NCBI RefSeq assembly: GCF_047973035.1
Contig: NZ_JBKEBF010000036.1
Location: 1 to 64,000 of the forward strand
Origin: Oleidesulfovibrio sp047973035
GTDB lineage: Bacteria; Desulfobacterota; Desulfovibrionia; Desulfovibrionales; Desulfovibrionaceae
Direction of reading: 5' to 3'
DNA: 64,000 bases
The translations under genes and the position numbers were made by a program. Positions 17,724-26,087 of the stretch are shown one piece after another. The notes beneath the pieces were generated by a model that was given only the letters and a program-made list of their open reading frames with translations, had not been told where the DNA came from and made no database searches. Numbering within the stretch: the first letter of the stretch is position 1; the number at the start of each line of letters is the position of its first letter.

Positions 17724-17761
17724 CTCTGCGCCGCCTTTTTGTACTAGAGGGCGGCGCAGAG
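17724..17761. terminator. Strong hairpin after the chemoreceptor gene
   Basis: A 12-bp perfect stem CTCTGCGCCGCC / GGCGGCGCAGAG (17724-17735, 17750-17761) with a 14-nt loop that itself contains TTTTT. The 3' flank is AAAAA, not a T-run, so intrinsic termination on the plus strand is uncertain; it may protect the 3' end. Confidence 0.55.
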
Positions 17762-17983
17762 AAAAATTCAGTGCAGCATAAGCTGCTTTTTTTATAAAAA
17801 GCGTTGTTGCGCCGTGTGTTATTCCTGCCTGTTTTTGAGTCGTAGCTTTTTTAAAAAATATATCTGTTTTTTTGATAAAGAAGGTATGAGTATTCTCTCT
17901 GCCGCCCCTTGCGTGCTGCCGGTGTTTGCGTCACTCTTTCGCTTCGGCACACCTGCACCATTTTACCTTAAGGAGATGGTTCC

Positions 17984-19822
17984 GTGCGATACCGCAACAT
18001 GACCATGCTTCTGGAAGACCTTGAACGTCACGGTCATCTTATCCGTGTCGATGCAGAGGTTGACCCGCATCTTGAAGTGGCTTCTATTCAGCGTCGTGCA
18101 TACCGTACCGGCGCGCCCGCCATGCTGTTTACCCGCGTAAAGGGAACGCAGTTTCCGATGGTTGCCAACCTGTTCGGCACCATGGGCCGTACACGTTTTA
18201 TTTTCCGCTCTTCGTTGCGGGCTCTTGAAGGGCTTTTCAAGCTTAAAGTTGATCCTTTTGACTTCTTCAAGCATCCGTGGCGATATGCTGGTGTTCCCCG
18301 TGCGTTGTTCAGCGCCATGCCGCGTACAGTAAAAAAAGGCTCCGTGCTGGAAAATACCACTACCGTCAGCAAGCTTCCGCAGCTTGTTTCGTGGCCGAAC
18401 GATGGCGGCGGCTATGTGACTCTGCCGCAGGTATATACCGAAAGTCCTGAATACCCGGGCTACATGCAGTCCAACATCGGTATGTACCGGGTTCAGTTGA
18501 CCGGAAAGCATTACGAAAAAGATAAAGAAGTGGGCCTGCATTATCAGATTCATCGTGGTATCGGCTATCATCACGCGCAGGCTTTGCGTATGGGCGAACC
18601 GCTTAAAGTGAATGTTTTTGTAGGCGGCCCGCCGGCCATGACGCTGGCAGCAGTTATGCCGTTGCCCGAAGGAATCCCCGAAGTGGTATTTGCCGGTGCA
18701 CTTGCAGGCTTCCGTATGCCTATGGTGCGTCCGCAGGGCGAACTGCCCGTTCTTGCCGAAGCTGACTTCTGCATCAGCGGTACTGTCATGCCCTACCAGA
18801 AGCCGGAAGGGCCTTTCGGCGACCACCTTGGCTACTACAGCCTTGAGCATGACTTCCCCGTACTGCGCGTGGATAAGGTTTGGCACCGGACAGGTGCGGT
18901 ATGGCCTTTTACCACTGTCGGTCGTCCTCCGCAGGAGGATACTGTCTTCGGAGACTTTATCCACGAACTGACAGCCGACATGGTGCCGCAGGTGTTCAGC
19001 GGCGTACACGAAATTCAGGCCGTGGATGCGGCGGGTGTTCATCCGCTTCTGCTTGCCATCGGCAGTGAACGTTATGTTCCGTGGGCGGAACACCGTCAGC
19101 CTCAGGAGCTTATCACCTGCGGTATGGCACTGCTCGGCAATACGCAGACTTCACTTTCCAAGTATGTGATGATTGCTGCCAAAGAAGATGCTCCGGCTCT
19201 GACTACGCACAGCTATGATGATTTCTTCAAGCATATGCTTGAGCGTACGGATTTTGAACGCGACTTGCACTTTATTACCCGTACCACCATTGATACGCTG
19301 GACTACACAGGCATCAGCCTGAATCAGGGCTCCAAGCTGGTATGGGCTGCCTGTGGTGAAAAGAAGAGAGCGCTTGCGCAGAATATTCCCGCAGACCTTA
19401 CCCTGCCCGAAGGCTTCAGCGATGCACGCCTGTTCAGGCGGGGTATTGTTGTGATTAAAGGCCCTGTACACACCGCAGCACGTGATGAACATGACGAAGC
19501 CATGTTCCGTCTTGCAGAGCATCTGGGTGGTATCAGCGGACTGGAAGGTACTCCTCTGTACGTGGTTGTGGATGATTCAGCCTTTACTGTTAAGGATTGG
19601 GCTAACTTTCTGTGGGTAACCTTTACCCGCTCTGACCCTGCAACGGACATGTACGGCGCAGGAGCCTTTACCCATTGCAAGCACTGGGGTTGCAAGGGCC
19701 CTCTGCTTATCGATGCACGGCTTAAGTCTTTCCATGCTCCGGCATTGGAAACAGACCCCGAAGTGGAACGCCGAGTGGATGAGCTTGGCGCGCCCGGCGG
19801 ACCTCTGCATGGGTTTGTCTAG
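17984..19822 (+). CDS. UbiD family (prenylated-FMN dependent) decarboxylase
   Basis: A 612-residue UbiD-family protein. UbiD enzymes use prenylated FMN to (de)carboxylate aromatic or unsaturated acids, including steps of ubiquinone/menaquinone synthesis. Family signatures are seen: SNIGMYRVQLTGKHYEKDKEVGLHYQ is the usual central segment (quoted here by its position ~163-190), then AEADFCISG, PEGPFGDHLGYYS with the conserved Glu, and the C-terminal KHWGCKGPLLIDAR. The length exceeds E. coli UbiD (497), as in menaquinone-type or longer UbiD paralogs. It starts at GTG behind AAGGAG. No ubiX (prenyltransferase) is adjacent, so the substrate is open. Confidence 0.9.
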   Translation: MRYRNMTMLLEDLERHGHLIRVDAEVDPHLEVASIQRRAYRTGAPAMLFTRVKGTQFPMVANLFGTMGRTRFIFRSSLRALEGLFKLKVDPFDFFKHPWRYAGVPRALFSAMPRTVKKGSVLENTTTVSKLPQLVSWPNDGGGYVTLPQVYTESPEYPGYMQSNIGMYRVQLTGKHYEKDKEVGLHYQIHRGIGYHHAQALRMGEPLKVNVFVGGPPAMTLAAVMPLPEGIPEVVFAGALAGFRMPMVRPQGELPVLAEADFCISGTVMPYQKPEGPFGDHLGYYSLEHDFPVLRVDKVWHRTGAVWPFTTVGRPPQEDTVFGDFIHELTADMVPQVFSGVHEIQAVDAAGVHPLLLAIGSERYVPWAEHRQPQELITCGMALLGNTQTSLSKYVMIAAKEDAPALTTHSYDDFFKHMLERTDFERDLHFITRTTIDTLDYTGISLNQGSKLVWAACGEKKRALAQNIPADLTLPEGFSDARLFRRGIVVIKGPVHTAARDEHDEAMFRLAEHLGGISGLEGTPLYVVVDDSAFTVKDWANFLWVTFTRSDPATDMYGAGAFTHCKHWGCKGPLLIDARLKSFHAPALETDPEVERRVDELGAPGGPLHGFV

Positions 19823-19845
19823 CGGGTATGAGCAGCATAAACATA

Positions 19846-19880
19846 AAGCGGGAGCATCAGATGATGCTCCCGCTTTTTTT
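19846..19880 (+). terminator. Rho-independent terminator after ubiD
   Basis: Stem AAGCGGGAGCATCA / TGATGCTCCCGCTT (19846-19859, 19862-19875) followed by TTTTT. Confidence 0.95.
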
Positions 19881-20098
19881 GTGATGATAGCCGAAAGGGT
19901 TTCGGTCTGGATCCCGCGAAAAAGAACGGTTGTAGCTGCAATGCTGTACCACTGCAGGCTTCGATGCTTTATGGGGGCAGTCTCGCACGTCGCTTTCTTA
20001 AGAGAGCGTTTGTTGTGCCTTATAAGCCTGACTCGTAAACATTGTGTTGCCCTTGGGCTGATATCTGACGGTGTACCTGACCTTATCGTCCGTAATTC

Positions 20099-20839
20099 TT
20101 AAACAAGCGGACGGGAGGCTGCTTTATCAATTACCCACGTCAGTCTGCCGGTCACCGGTGAGACATGCTGAATGGGCAACACACTGGGCTCAAGCAGGTC
20201 GAGCGCCTTGGAAAGCATAGGGTATTTGTTGCTGCCGCTAGCCATGGCAACGACGCAACGGGCGTTGTTTATGACAGGTAACGTTAAAGTAAGGCGCGTG
20301 CTGTGCAGCGAAGGCACATACTGGTCAATGACCAGTTTTTCGCGTTCTTCCAGCCCTGTTGAACCGGGGAAAAGTGAAGCCGTATGCCCGTCTTCTCCGG
20401 CACCAAGCAGCAGACAGTCGAAACGGGGTAATTGTCCCGGTGCCAGTTCAAACTGTGTCCGCAGAAGTTGCTCATAGGCTTCTGCCGCCTTTTCAGGGTG
20501 ATATTCGCCTTTCATGCGATAGAACTTTGTGGCGGAAACTTTATGCAGCAGCTCGTCACGTGCTACGCGGTAGTTGCTTTGCTCGTGGTCGGGGTCTACG
20601 CAGCGCTCGTCTACCCAGTAAAAGCTTACTTTGCCCCACGGAATGCGGTCTGCATACTCAGGGCTGGCAAGCAGGCGGAAAAGCGGAACTGGTGTGTTAC
20701 CGCCGGAAAGGGCAAGTGTGAATGCATCCCTTGTGGCAATGGCCTTGGAGCATTCTTCTATGATGATTTCAGCCGTCTGTCGGGCCATGGCATCGGGGTC
20801 AGAAGTGATAAAAAGAGATATATGCTTTTGCTGAGTCAT
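20099..20839 (-). CDS. pgl: 6-phosphogluconolactonase
   Basis: Hydrolyses 6-phosphoglucono-lactone in the oxidative pentose phosphate pathway; DevB-type, cytoplasmic, 246 residues. Signatures are LALSGGNTP, the VDERCVDPDHEQSNYR segment and LLLGAGEDGHTASLFPG. The chosen ATG has GGGGG five bases upstream; an in-frame extension of 17 residues lacks one. No zwf or gnd lies nearby, so the gene stands alone in this window. Confidence 0.95.
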   Translation of the reverse strand: MTQQKHISLFITSDPDAMARQTAEIIIEECSKAIATRDAFTLALSGGNTPVPLFRLLASPEYADRIPWGKVSFYWVDERCVDPDHEQSNYRVARDELLHKVSATKFYRMKGEYHPEKAAEAYEQLLRTQFELAPGQLPRFDCLLLGAGEDGHTASLFPGSTGLEEREKLVIDQYVPSLHSTRLTLTLPVINNARCVVAMASGSNKYPMLSKALDLLEPSVLPIQHVSPVTGRLTWVIDKAASRPLV

Positions 20840-20942
20840 GATTACCCCCGTGGTAGAATTTACAGTGTGCGTTCTGCCAAGGCAGGGCACCTTTTGCTAT
20901 GATGCCACACCCGCGTTTGCTTTGGAATATATGCTGCTACAC

Positions 20943-20961
20943 TCAGGTTGAGATAACCTGA
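20943..20961. promoter_or_regulatory. 7-5-7 inverted repeat upstream of pgl, candidate operator
   Basis: TCAGGTT (20943-20949) and AACCTGA (20955-20961) around GAGAT form a perfect dyad about 105 bases upstream of the pgl start. The geometry suits a dimeric repressor, but no regulator is adjacent. Confidence 0.3.
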
Positions 20962-20993
20962 TGTACGCGTTGTTTTGTGCGAAAGTTATGAAT

Positions 20994-21016
20994 AAAAAAG
21001 GGGTCTTGCGACCCCC
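20994..21016 (-). terminator. Rho-independent terminator after the lactonase-like gene
   Basis: On the minus strand GGGGTC/GACCCC (21000-21005, 21010-21015) with a 4-nt loop is followed by TTTTTT. It lies 18 bases past the gene. Confidence 0.85.
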
Positions 21017-21033
21017 GGTATTTTTTATGCCTG

Positions 21034-21780
21034 TCAGCCGATGCGCTCTACTGAAGCGTAGTGCGGTTCATGCAGGGGAATGATGATGTCTGCCATTTCC
21101 TTGACTTGCAGCATAATGTTGTAAGCCCGTTCGGGGCTTGTGCATGTGCCGGGAGGAATAACGTCCATCTCCATGCCTTTTACCGCAGCGGGTGGATTCA
21201 GGTTTTCATCAATGATGCAAAATCCTGTGATGGCCACTTTGCCTTCTGCCGTATCGATGACAATGGTCATGCCGCCTTCGGTATGAGCAGGTGTGTGTAC
21301 GGCTCGGATGCCGGGCACAATTTCTTTTTCCGCTTCGGTTATGGTATTTATCTGGCCGTTTTCTTCCACTTCTTCGATGTAGTCTTCCAGATAGCGGAAA
21401 TCCAGCGGATGCGGGTTGTGAATATGCTCCAGCTCTTTTTCATGCACCCATATCTGCGCATTGGAACATTTACTGTCGTTTTCACAGTGATCGTTATGCA
21501 GGTGGGTATGGATGATGATGTGGATATCCTCAGGCGTAAGGCCATGCTTTGCCAGACCTTCTTCAAAGGTCACTATCGGGCCGCCCAGCGCTTTTTCGCG
21601 GTCATCCGATTTGATGGGGTGCATCTCACCGGTATCAATCAGAATGTTTTTATCGCCACCCTTTACCAACCAGCTGTAAATGGGAATGGTGTAAGGCTCG
21701 CCGTAATTTTGCTGATACGTCATCATACCTTTGTCAAAAACTTTTGATCCTACAACCATCGGGTGGATTGAGTATGTCAT
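21034..21780 (-). CDS. Metallo-beta-lactamase fold hydrolase, N-acyl homoserine lactonase-like
   Basis: A 248-residue MBL-fold protein most like the AHL-lactonase (AttM/AiiA) group. It has the zinc motif HTHLHNDHC, a later histidine in HTPAHTEGG and a C-terminal histidine in PLHEPHY. Where AiiA has its bridging Asp before ENF, this protein reads GFCIIDEN, so the usual Asp seems replaced; a nearby Cys or Asp may take its place. It may hydrolyse lactones or another ester; no luxI/luxR genes are near. It is cytoplasmic. The start has AAGGAG six bases upstream; a much longer in-frame extension is not supported. Confidence 0.8.
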   Translation of the reverse strand: MTYSIHPMVVGSKVFDKGMMTYQQNYGEPYTIPIYSWLVKGGDKNILIDTGEMHPIKSDDREKALGGPIVTFEEGLAKHGLTPEDIHIIIHTHLHNDHCENDSKCSNAQIWVHEKELEHIHNPHPLDFRYLEDYIEEVEENGQINTITEAEKEIVPGIRAVHTPAHTEGGMTIVIDTAEGKVAITGFCIIDENLNPPAAVKGMEMDVIPPGTCTSPERAYNIMLQVKEMADIIIPLHEPHYASVERIG

Positions 21781-22165
21781 TTCTGGCTCCTTGCCTGAAA
21801 ATTTCATGCGCGGTGGCCTTCTGTGGCGGGACAGCGAATGTTCGCAGACGGGTCGCAGAGGGAACGCCGCAAGGCTGATGCCGTAAAAACTATCGGGATA
21901 GTAGTGGAAATGATTTTTGCTGTTTCCGCTGTTTTTTATCCGTACGGCATCCAGACAACTGTGCGTTAAGACAATAGTAATCATAAAACGTTCAGCGGCA
22001 AGTCGCAAACCATACCTGTATAGTCTGCTTTGTCTTCGCAACATTCCGGCTATCCTCGCAGCATTACGAAAAACTTGTCGTGCTTCTCTCTATAATAGCA
22101 AGCTTATGCTTCGGGCGGCATTCTGTAGGCTGGCGTTTATCGCGCAGCGGAGAGGATGGTTTGTA
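21781..22165. other. Divergent intergenic region, 385 bases
   Basis: It separates the lactonase-like gene (minus) from the chemoreceptor (plus) and must hold both promoters. TATAAT occurs at 22091-22096 but without a -35 at 16-18 bases. No convincing dyad or RNA was seen. Confidence 0.5.
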
Positions 22166-23479
22166 ATGAGAGATTTACGGCTTGCGTATAAAATGGGTTT
22201 GGGATTTGCAGTAAGAGTGCTTGAACAGCAGTTTTTCATGCAGGCGCAAGATGCCGTAGCTGATGAAGTGTTTGCGTTGATTGAAAAAATAGATGCGAAA
22301 GGCAGGGTGTTGCATGGTCTTGCCGAAACACAGGAGCAGGCAAAAGCCCTGCAGGGCCTTTTGATAACGCTGGAACAATACCGCAAAGCATTTGATGACT
22401 ATGCGCAGGTGCTTATTGCTCAGCAGGGCCAGCGGGTGCAGATGAATCAGGTGGCGAACTCGGCTGCAGAGCAATGTGAGGCTTTTCATGCAATGGTGTT
22501 GGGAATGATGGCAAGGGAAGGCCAGTCTGCAAAAGTGATGATGCTGGCGGCGTTGCTGGTGGCAATCGTTCTCAGCGTAGGCTGTTCGTGGTTTGTTACG
22601 CGCGGAGTCACGGTTCCGGTGGCACAAGCATTATCCTTTGCCCGCAGTATTGCAGCAGGCGACCTGAGTGCTTCACTTTCAGTATACGGTAAGGACGAGC
22701 TGGGAACACTGGCCCATGCACTTCGTCAGATGGCACATAAGCTGAAAAATATTGTGGGGGATGTTCAGCGTGTATCCCATGAAGTTGCGGCAGGAAGCCA
22801 TCAGTTGTCTGCTTCCAGCAATGCACTGAGTTCCGGTGCGTCTCAGCAGGCTGCGGCGGTGGAGGAAATATCGTCCAGCGTGGAAGAAATGGCAGCCAAC
22901 TTCAGCCAGAATGCCGAAAACGCCCGACAGACAGAGGGAATAGCTATACAGGTTTCCCGCCATACCGCAGAAGGCGAACATGCCGTGAGTCAGGCTGTGC
23001 AGGCGATGCGCGACATAGCAGAAAAGATCAGCGTGGTGGAAGAAATAGCGCGGCAGACGAATTTACTTGCCCTTAACGCAGCTATTGAGGCGGCACGCGC
23101 AGGAGAACACGGGAAAGGTTTTGCCGTAGTTGCAGCAGAGGTACGAAAGCTTGCAGAACGTAGCGGAAAAGCTGCGGCGGAGATTGGTTCCATTACCGGC
23201 AGCAGTGTGGCTGTGGCGGATAAGGCAGGCACCATGTTGCGAGATGTAGTGCCGGAAGTACAGCGCACGGCGTCTCTGGTTCAGGAGATTGCAGCGGCAA
23301 GCTCGGAACAGGATGCAGGTGCTTCGCAGATCAGTACGTCATTGCAGCAGCTTGATAGCGCTGTACAAAGCAATGCCTCCGCTGCAGAGCAGGTGGCCTC
23401 AACCAGCGCACAACTTTCAGGGCAGGCTGAAAGTTTGTTGGAAATCATAGGATTTTTTACTGTGGAAAAGGGCAGATAG
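22166..23479 (+). CDS. Methyl-accepting chemotaxis protein with shortened N-terminal sensor region
   Basis: Chemoreceptor of 437 residues. The first 16 residues (MRDLRLAYKMGLGFAV) are the usual start of Desulfovibrio-type receptors, where TM1 normally continues. Here they pass directly into RVLEQQFFMQAQDAVADE, which in relatives follows the first periplasmic helix. Then come helices to ~125, one membrane segment (VMMLAALLVAIVLSVGCSWF), HAMP, and the signalling domain with RQTNLLALNAAIEAARAG. An internal deletion of TM1 and part of the ligand domain is inferred. GAGG lies ten bases before the ATG. cheW starts 66 bases later, so they are probably one operon. Confidence 0.85.
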   Translation: MRDLRLAYKMGLGFAVRVLEQQFFMQAQDAVADEVFALIEKIDAKGRVLHGLAETQEQAKALQGLLITLEQYRKAFDDYAQVLIAQQGQRVQMNQVANSAAEQCEAFHAMVLGMMAREGQSAKVMMLAALLVAIVLSVGCSWFVTRGVTVPVAQALSFARSIAAGDLSASLSVYGKDELGTLAHALRQMAHKLKNIVGDVQRVSHEVAAGSHQLSASSNALSSGASQQAAAVEEISSSVEEMAANFSQNAENARQTEGIAIQVSRHTAEGEHAVSQAVQAMRDIAEKISVVEEIARQTNLLALNAAIEAARAGEHGKGFAVVAAEVRKLAERSGKAAAEIGSITGSSVAVADKAGTMLRDVVPEVQRTASLVQEIAAASSEQDAGASQISTSLQQLDSAVQSNASAAEQVASTSAQLSGQAESLLEIIGFFTVEKGR

Positions 23480-23545
23480 TTTCAGAATGTCAGTCGTAGT
23501 ATAACGTTGCAAACATAGTATCTCTGATTGCAAGCGTGGTGGAGT

Positions 23546-24091
23546 ATGGAGAATAACAAAGACTTACTTGGTGCAGGCCTTTCTATTGGCGGACAGGCTC
23601 TTACTTTTTTGCTGGATGACAGCATGTATGCTCTGAGCATTTCCACTGTGCGGGAGATTGTGGACGTAAGCACAATCACAACCATTCCCCGTACACCTGA
23701 CTTTTTGCGCGGCGTGCTTAATTTGCGCGGCGAGGCTGTTCCGGTTCTTGATCTGCGGCGCAGATTCGGATTGCAGGATTGCTCACTCAGCCCTGATCAT
23801 TGCGTTATAATCAGCGAGTTGAATACTGACGGCCATAAGGTGACCATAGGCACGCTTGTAGACGCCGTGCGGGAGGTCGTTCAACTGGCAGAAGACGATA
23901 TCAAGCCCCCGCCGGCAATCGGCATGCCCCTAGATACAGAGTGTATTCGTGGTATCGTCCGGATGAATGGTGACTTTGTGTCGTTACTTGATTTTGAAAA
24001 AATCTGCGCCGCCTCCGGCGTTGTAAACGCCATAAAACGTGTGCAGCAGACGAAGCATGATATGGAGGAGGCAGAGGCAGAGGAAAAGTGA
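23546..24091 (+). CDS. cheW: Chemotaxis coupling protein CheW
   Basis: CheW links chemoreceptors to the kinase CheA. The ~181-residue protein is a single CheW domain with IPRTPDFLRGVLNLRGEAVPVLDLR and, in the second half, IRGIVRMNGDFVSLLDFEKI (each within the conserved core). The C-terminus is a charged extension. The start is uncertain: the ATG at 23546 has GGAG only one base away, whereas a TTG at 23528 has no clear site. It lies directly after a chemoreceptor and probably serves it. No cheA is in the window. Confidence 0.93.
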   Translation: MENNKDLLGAGLSIGGQALTFLLDDSMYALSISTVREIVDVSTITTIPRTPDFLRGVLNLRGEAVPVLDLRRRFGLQDCSLSPDHCVIISELNTDGHKVTIGTLVDAVREVVQLAEDDIKPPPAIGMPLDTECIRGIVRMNGDFVSLLDFEKICAASGVVNAIKRVQQTKHDMEEAEAEEK

Positions 24092-24161
24092 CTTTCTGCT
24101 GAATGACTGTAGTGATAATTTGGCAAACTTGCTGAAATGTCTTCCGTTTTTTCATACTAGT

Positions 24162-24189
24162 ACGCCCCGCGGCTTTAGCCTCGGGGCGT
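24162..24189. terminator. Hairpin between convergent cheW and the unknown membrane gene
   Basis: ACGCCCCG / CGGGGCGT (24162-24169, 24182-24189) with an inner GGCT/AGCC stem gives a strong compact hairpin. The T-run is poor (TGTTAT), so termination efficiency is unclear. Confidence 0.6.
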
Positions 24190-24222
24190 TGTTATATGCA
24201 GGATTATCAGTTTTGACCGGCT

Positions 24223-24804
24223 TTACTCTGAAGTACTGTTATGGCTTGCCGCTGCAGCCTTACGGGCTGTCTTGCCGGGGATAAAAGTTGCTTTAAGAAA
24301 AGCAGGATGGAAGAAAAAAAGCGGGTTGCGTACGATGGCGTCCGGTAAAATATGATACCAGCGGTAGCCGCACTCTTTAAAGTAGCGCATGGCTTGAGCC
24401 CCGTAACCGGTCTCGCGGGCGGCCAGCATGGCAGCGTCGCGCTGGCAGCGCGAAGATGAAACCGGCCTCAGTAGTCTGGGGTTGTATCCGTAACGGGCCA
24501 GCATTGCACGTAGCCGTTTGAATTCTCTGAAACGTGAGAACGCATCAGCCTGACAAAGCACCACACCCCATAGAAAAAGCGCTGCAAGAATAGCAAGAAT
24601 CCATGCAGGGCCCCATGTCAGCAGCCATTGCCATGAGCCGAGGTGGGGTTCAGTCATTGAGCTTACACTGCGGGCGTGCGCCATCAGCGCTTTAGCTTCT
24701 GCGCCTGTAATAAGCGCCAGCAGCGTTACTTTGATGCTTGTCAGATGCGGAAAAGGAGCAGCCTGAACATAGCGGATGAGTTCTTCGGCAAGATTGCGCA
24801 TCAT
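24223..24804 (-). CDS. Single-pass membrane protein of unknown function
   Basis: I do not recognise this ~193-residue protein. The N-terminal ~60 residues are helical. One membrane segment follows (WGPAWILAILAALFLWGVVL), then a basic cytoplasmic or periplasmic part with paired Cys/Arg residues (SRCQRDAAMLAA) and CGYRWYHILPDAIVRNP. The start is at ATG-ATG; AGGAG lies 13 bases upstream, a loose spacing. It begins 46 bases after the acyl-ACP thioesterase stop, on the same strand, so co-transcription is likely. A longer in-frame extension would overlap the thioesterase and is not supported. Confidence 0.65.
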   Translation of the reverse strand: MMRNLAEELIRYVQAAPFPHLTSIKVTLLALITGAEAKALMAHARSVSSMTEPHLGSWQWLLTWGPAWILAILAALFLWGVVLCQADAFSRFREFKRLRAMLARYGYNPRLLRPVSSSRCQRDAAMLAARETGYGAQAMRYFKECGYRWYHILPDAIVRNPLFFFHPAFLKATFIPGKTARKAAAASHNSTSE

Positions 24805-24850
24805 GGCGTGGTGCGTTCTCCTGTCATTCTGTGCAGCATTGCAGCGGCGG

Positions 24851-25600
24851 CTATAAGCCGTTCCAGCGTGTGCGTACGCGGCACAGTTCTTTATTGTCGT
24901 CTTCGTTGCGGATGCTGTGCAGCAGACAGTTGTCTTCGCCTTGCTGCCCGATGCTGCTGGAAAGATTCTTTCCGGCAAAGCATTCTGCTCTGAAGGAAAT
25001 ATTGATATACTGGATTGTTATGTCTGGTGAAGTGCAGACGGGTTCTGTGGCCCATTCCAGATAGTGCACGTTGTTAACGTGGCCGTTGATATCAAGATCG
25101 GCTTTGCGTGTGCGCAACGTCACGGATTTGGCCGGAGTTTTTAACCGAGGCAGTGTGCGCGATTCAAACGGCAGACACGGCGGATTATCCTGCGGGTAGC
25201 CTGTAGTAATGAACTCCGGCAGCGGGCTCATGCTCCTGCTCTCAAGGTTTACCGTTACCCATGCACTGGTGCCGCGGGCTAAGGGCTCACCTTCTTCGCT
25301 GATAAGCTCATAACAGCGGTAGGCCATGTGTCGCTCATGCGAAGAAGGCCACGTGACAACAACGACAGACTCCCCGACATAGGGTAAGCGTTCAATAACA
25401 ATCTGAAGGCGGGCCAGAACCCATGCCAGATTCTGTTCAAGCAGGCGTTCAGCAGGAAAGCCCATCGCACGGGCATGGTTTGATGCTGCTTCCTGAAAGT
25501 AATTCGCAATGGCTCTGATGCTTACATTACCATTCTGGTCGGCATCATAGGTGCGAATTGTAAACGATTCTTTGTGCGGGTGATGTGCGTGTGTCGTCAT
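24851..25600 (-). CDS. Acyl-ACP thioesterase (FatA/FatB-like)
   Basis: A 249-residue double hot-dog thioesterase that releases fatty acids from acyl carrier protein. The N-terminal half has SIRAIANYFQEAASNHA and WVLARLQIVIERLP; the second half has the catalytic-region signature DLDINGHVNNVHYLEW. This matches bacterial acyl-ACP thioesterases used to make free fatty acids or medium-chain acids. It is cytoplasmic. The start ATG has only a weak AAGAA upstream. An unknown membrane protein follows in the same direction. Confidence 0.9.
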   Translation of the reverse strand: MTTHAHHPHKESFTIRTYDADQNGNVSIRAIANYFQEAASNHARAMGFPAERLLEQNLAWVLARLQIVIERLPYVGESVVVVTWPSSHERHMAYRCYELISEEGEPLARGTSAWVTVNLESRSMSPLPEFITTGYPQDNPPCLPFESRTLPRLKTPAKSVTLRTRKADLDINGHVNNVHYLEWATEPVCTSPDITIQYINISFRAECFAGKNLSSSIGQQGEDNCLLHSIRNEDDNKELCRVRTRWNGL

Positions 25601-26087
25601 TTCTTGCTGTTCTCAATGGTAGCGCTTTGCGCCTGACTCTGTTCTGGTGTGTCGCCGGAGTAAAGGCAGAGCGGGCAGTTTGCGCCCATGTCAGCTTGGT
25701 TTGCGTCATAGCGGTAAGCGCTGTGCTTTTCGCATACCTTGCTTTTAGGCGGGGCGCAACGTGCAAAGAAAGGTGTTTTTGTGATGCGATGTTAACTAGG
25801 TAGGATTCGCGTTTGTCGCCTCATGCAGAAGCTTATCGCCTCCGAGGGGTGCTTTATTCTCATACGGAAACTGTAATGTGTTGAAAATGTATATTTAATA
25901 TTTTGAAGGAAGGCCACTGTCTTCATGTGTGACTGGGGGCATGCAGTCCAGAGCGGATTAATGCGTATGCAGTCTTGCGGGGCTGACTCTGTTTATGACG
26001 GAGTACACAGCTTCCGGCTGCAACAGCGGATATAGCGTAGTCCTCGCCAGAGTAGAGGATTCGCGTAAGGTACAGGGGATATCCCCT
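25601..26087. other. Gene-free stretch, 487 bases
   Basis: No convincing gene or RNA on either strand. The only local structure is the short palindrome GGGGATATCCCC (26075-26086) right next to the exporter-permease stop, possibly a weak terminator. The promoter for the thioesterase should lie just above 25600 on the minus strand. Confidence 0.5.

Noticed and set aside
17963..19093. 376-residue minus-strand reading across ubiD
   Set aside because: Antisense to ubiD, no domain and no start signals.
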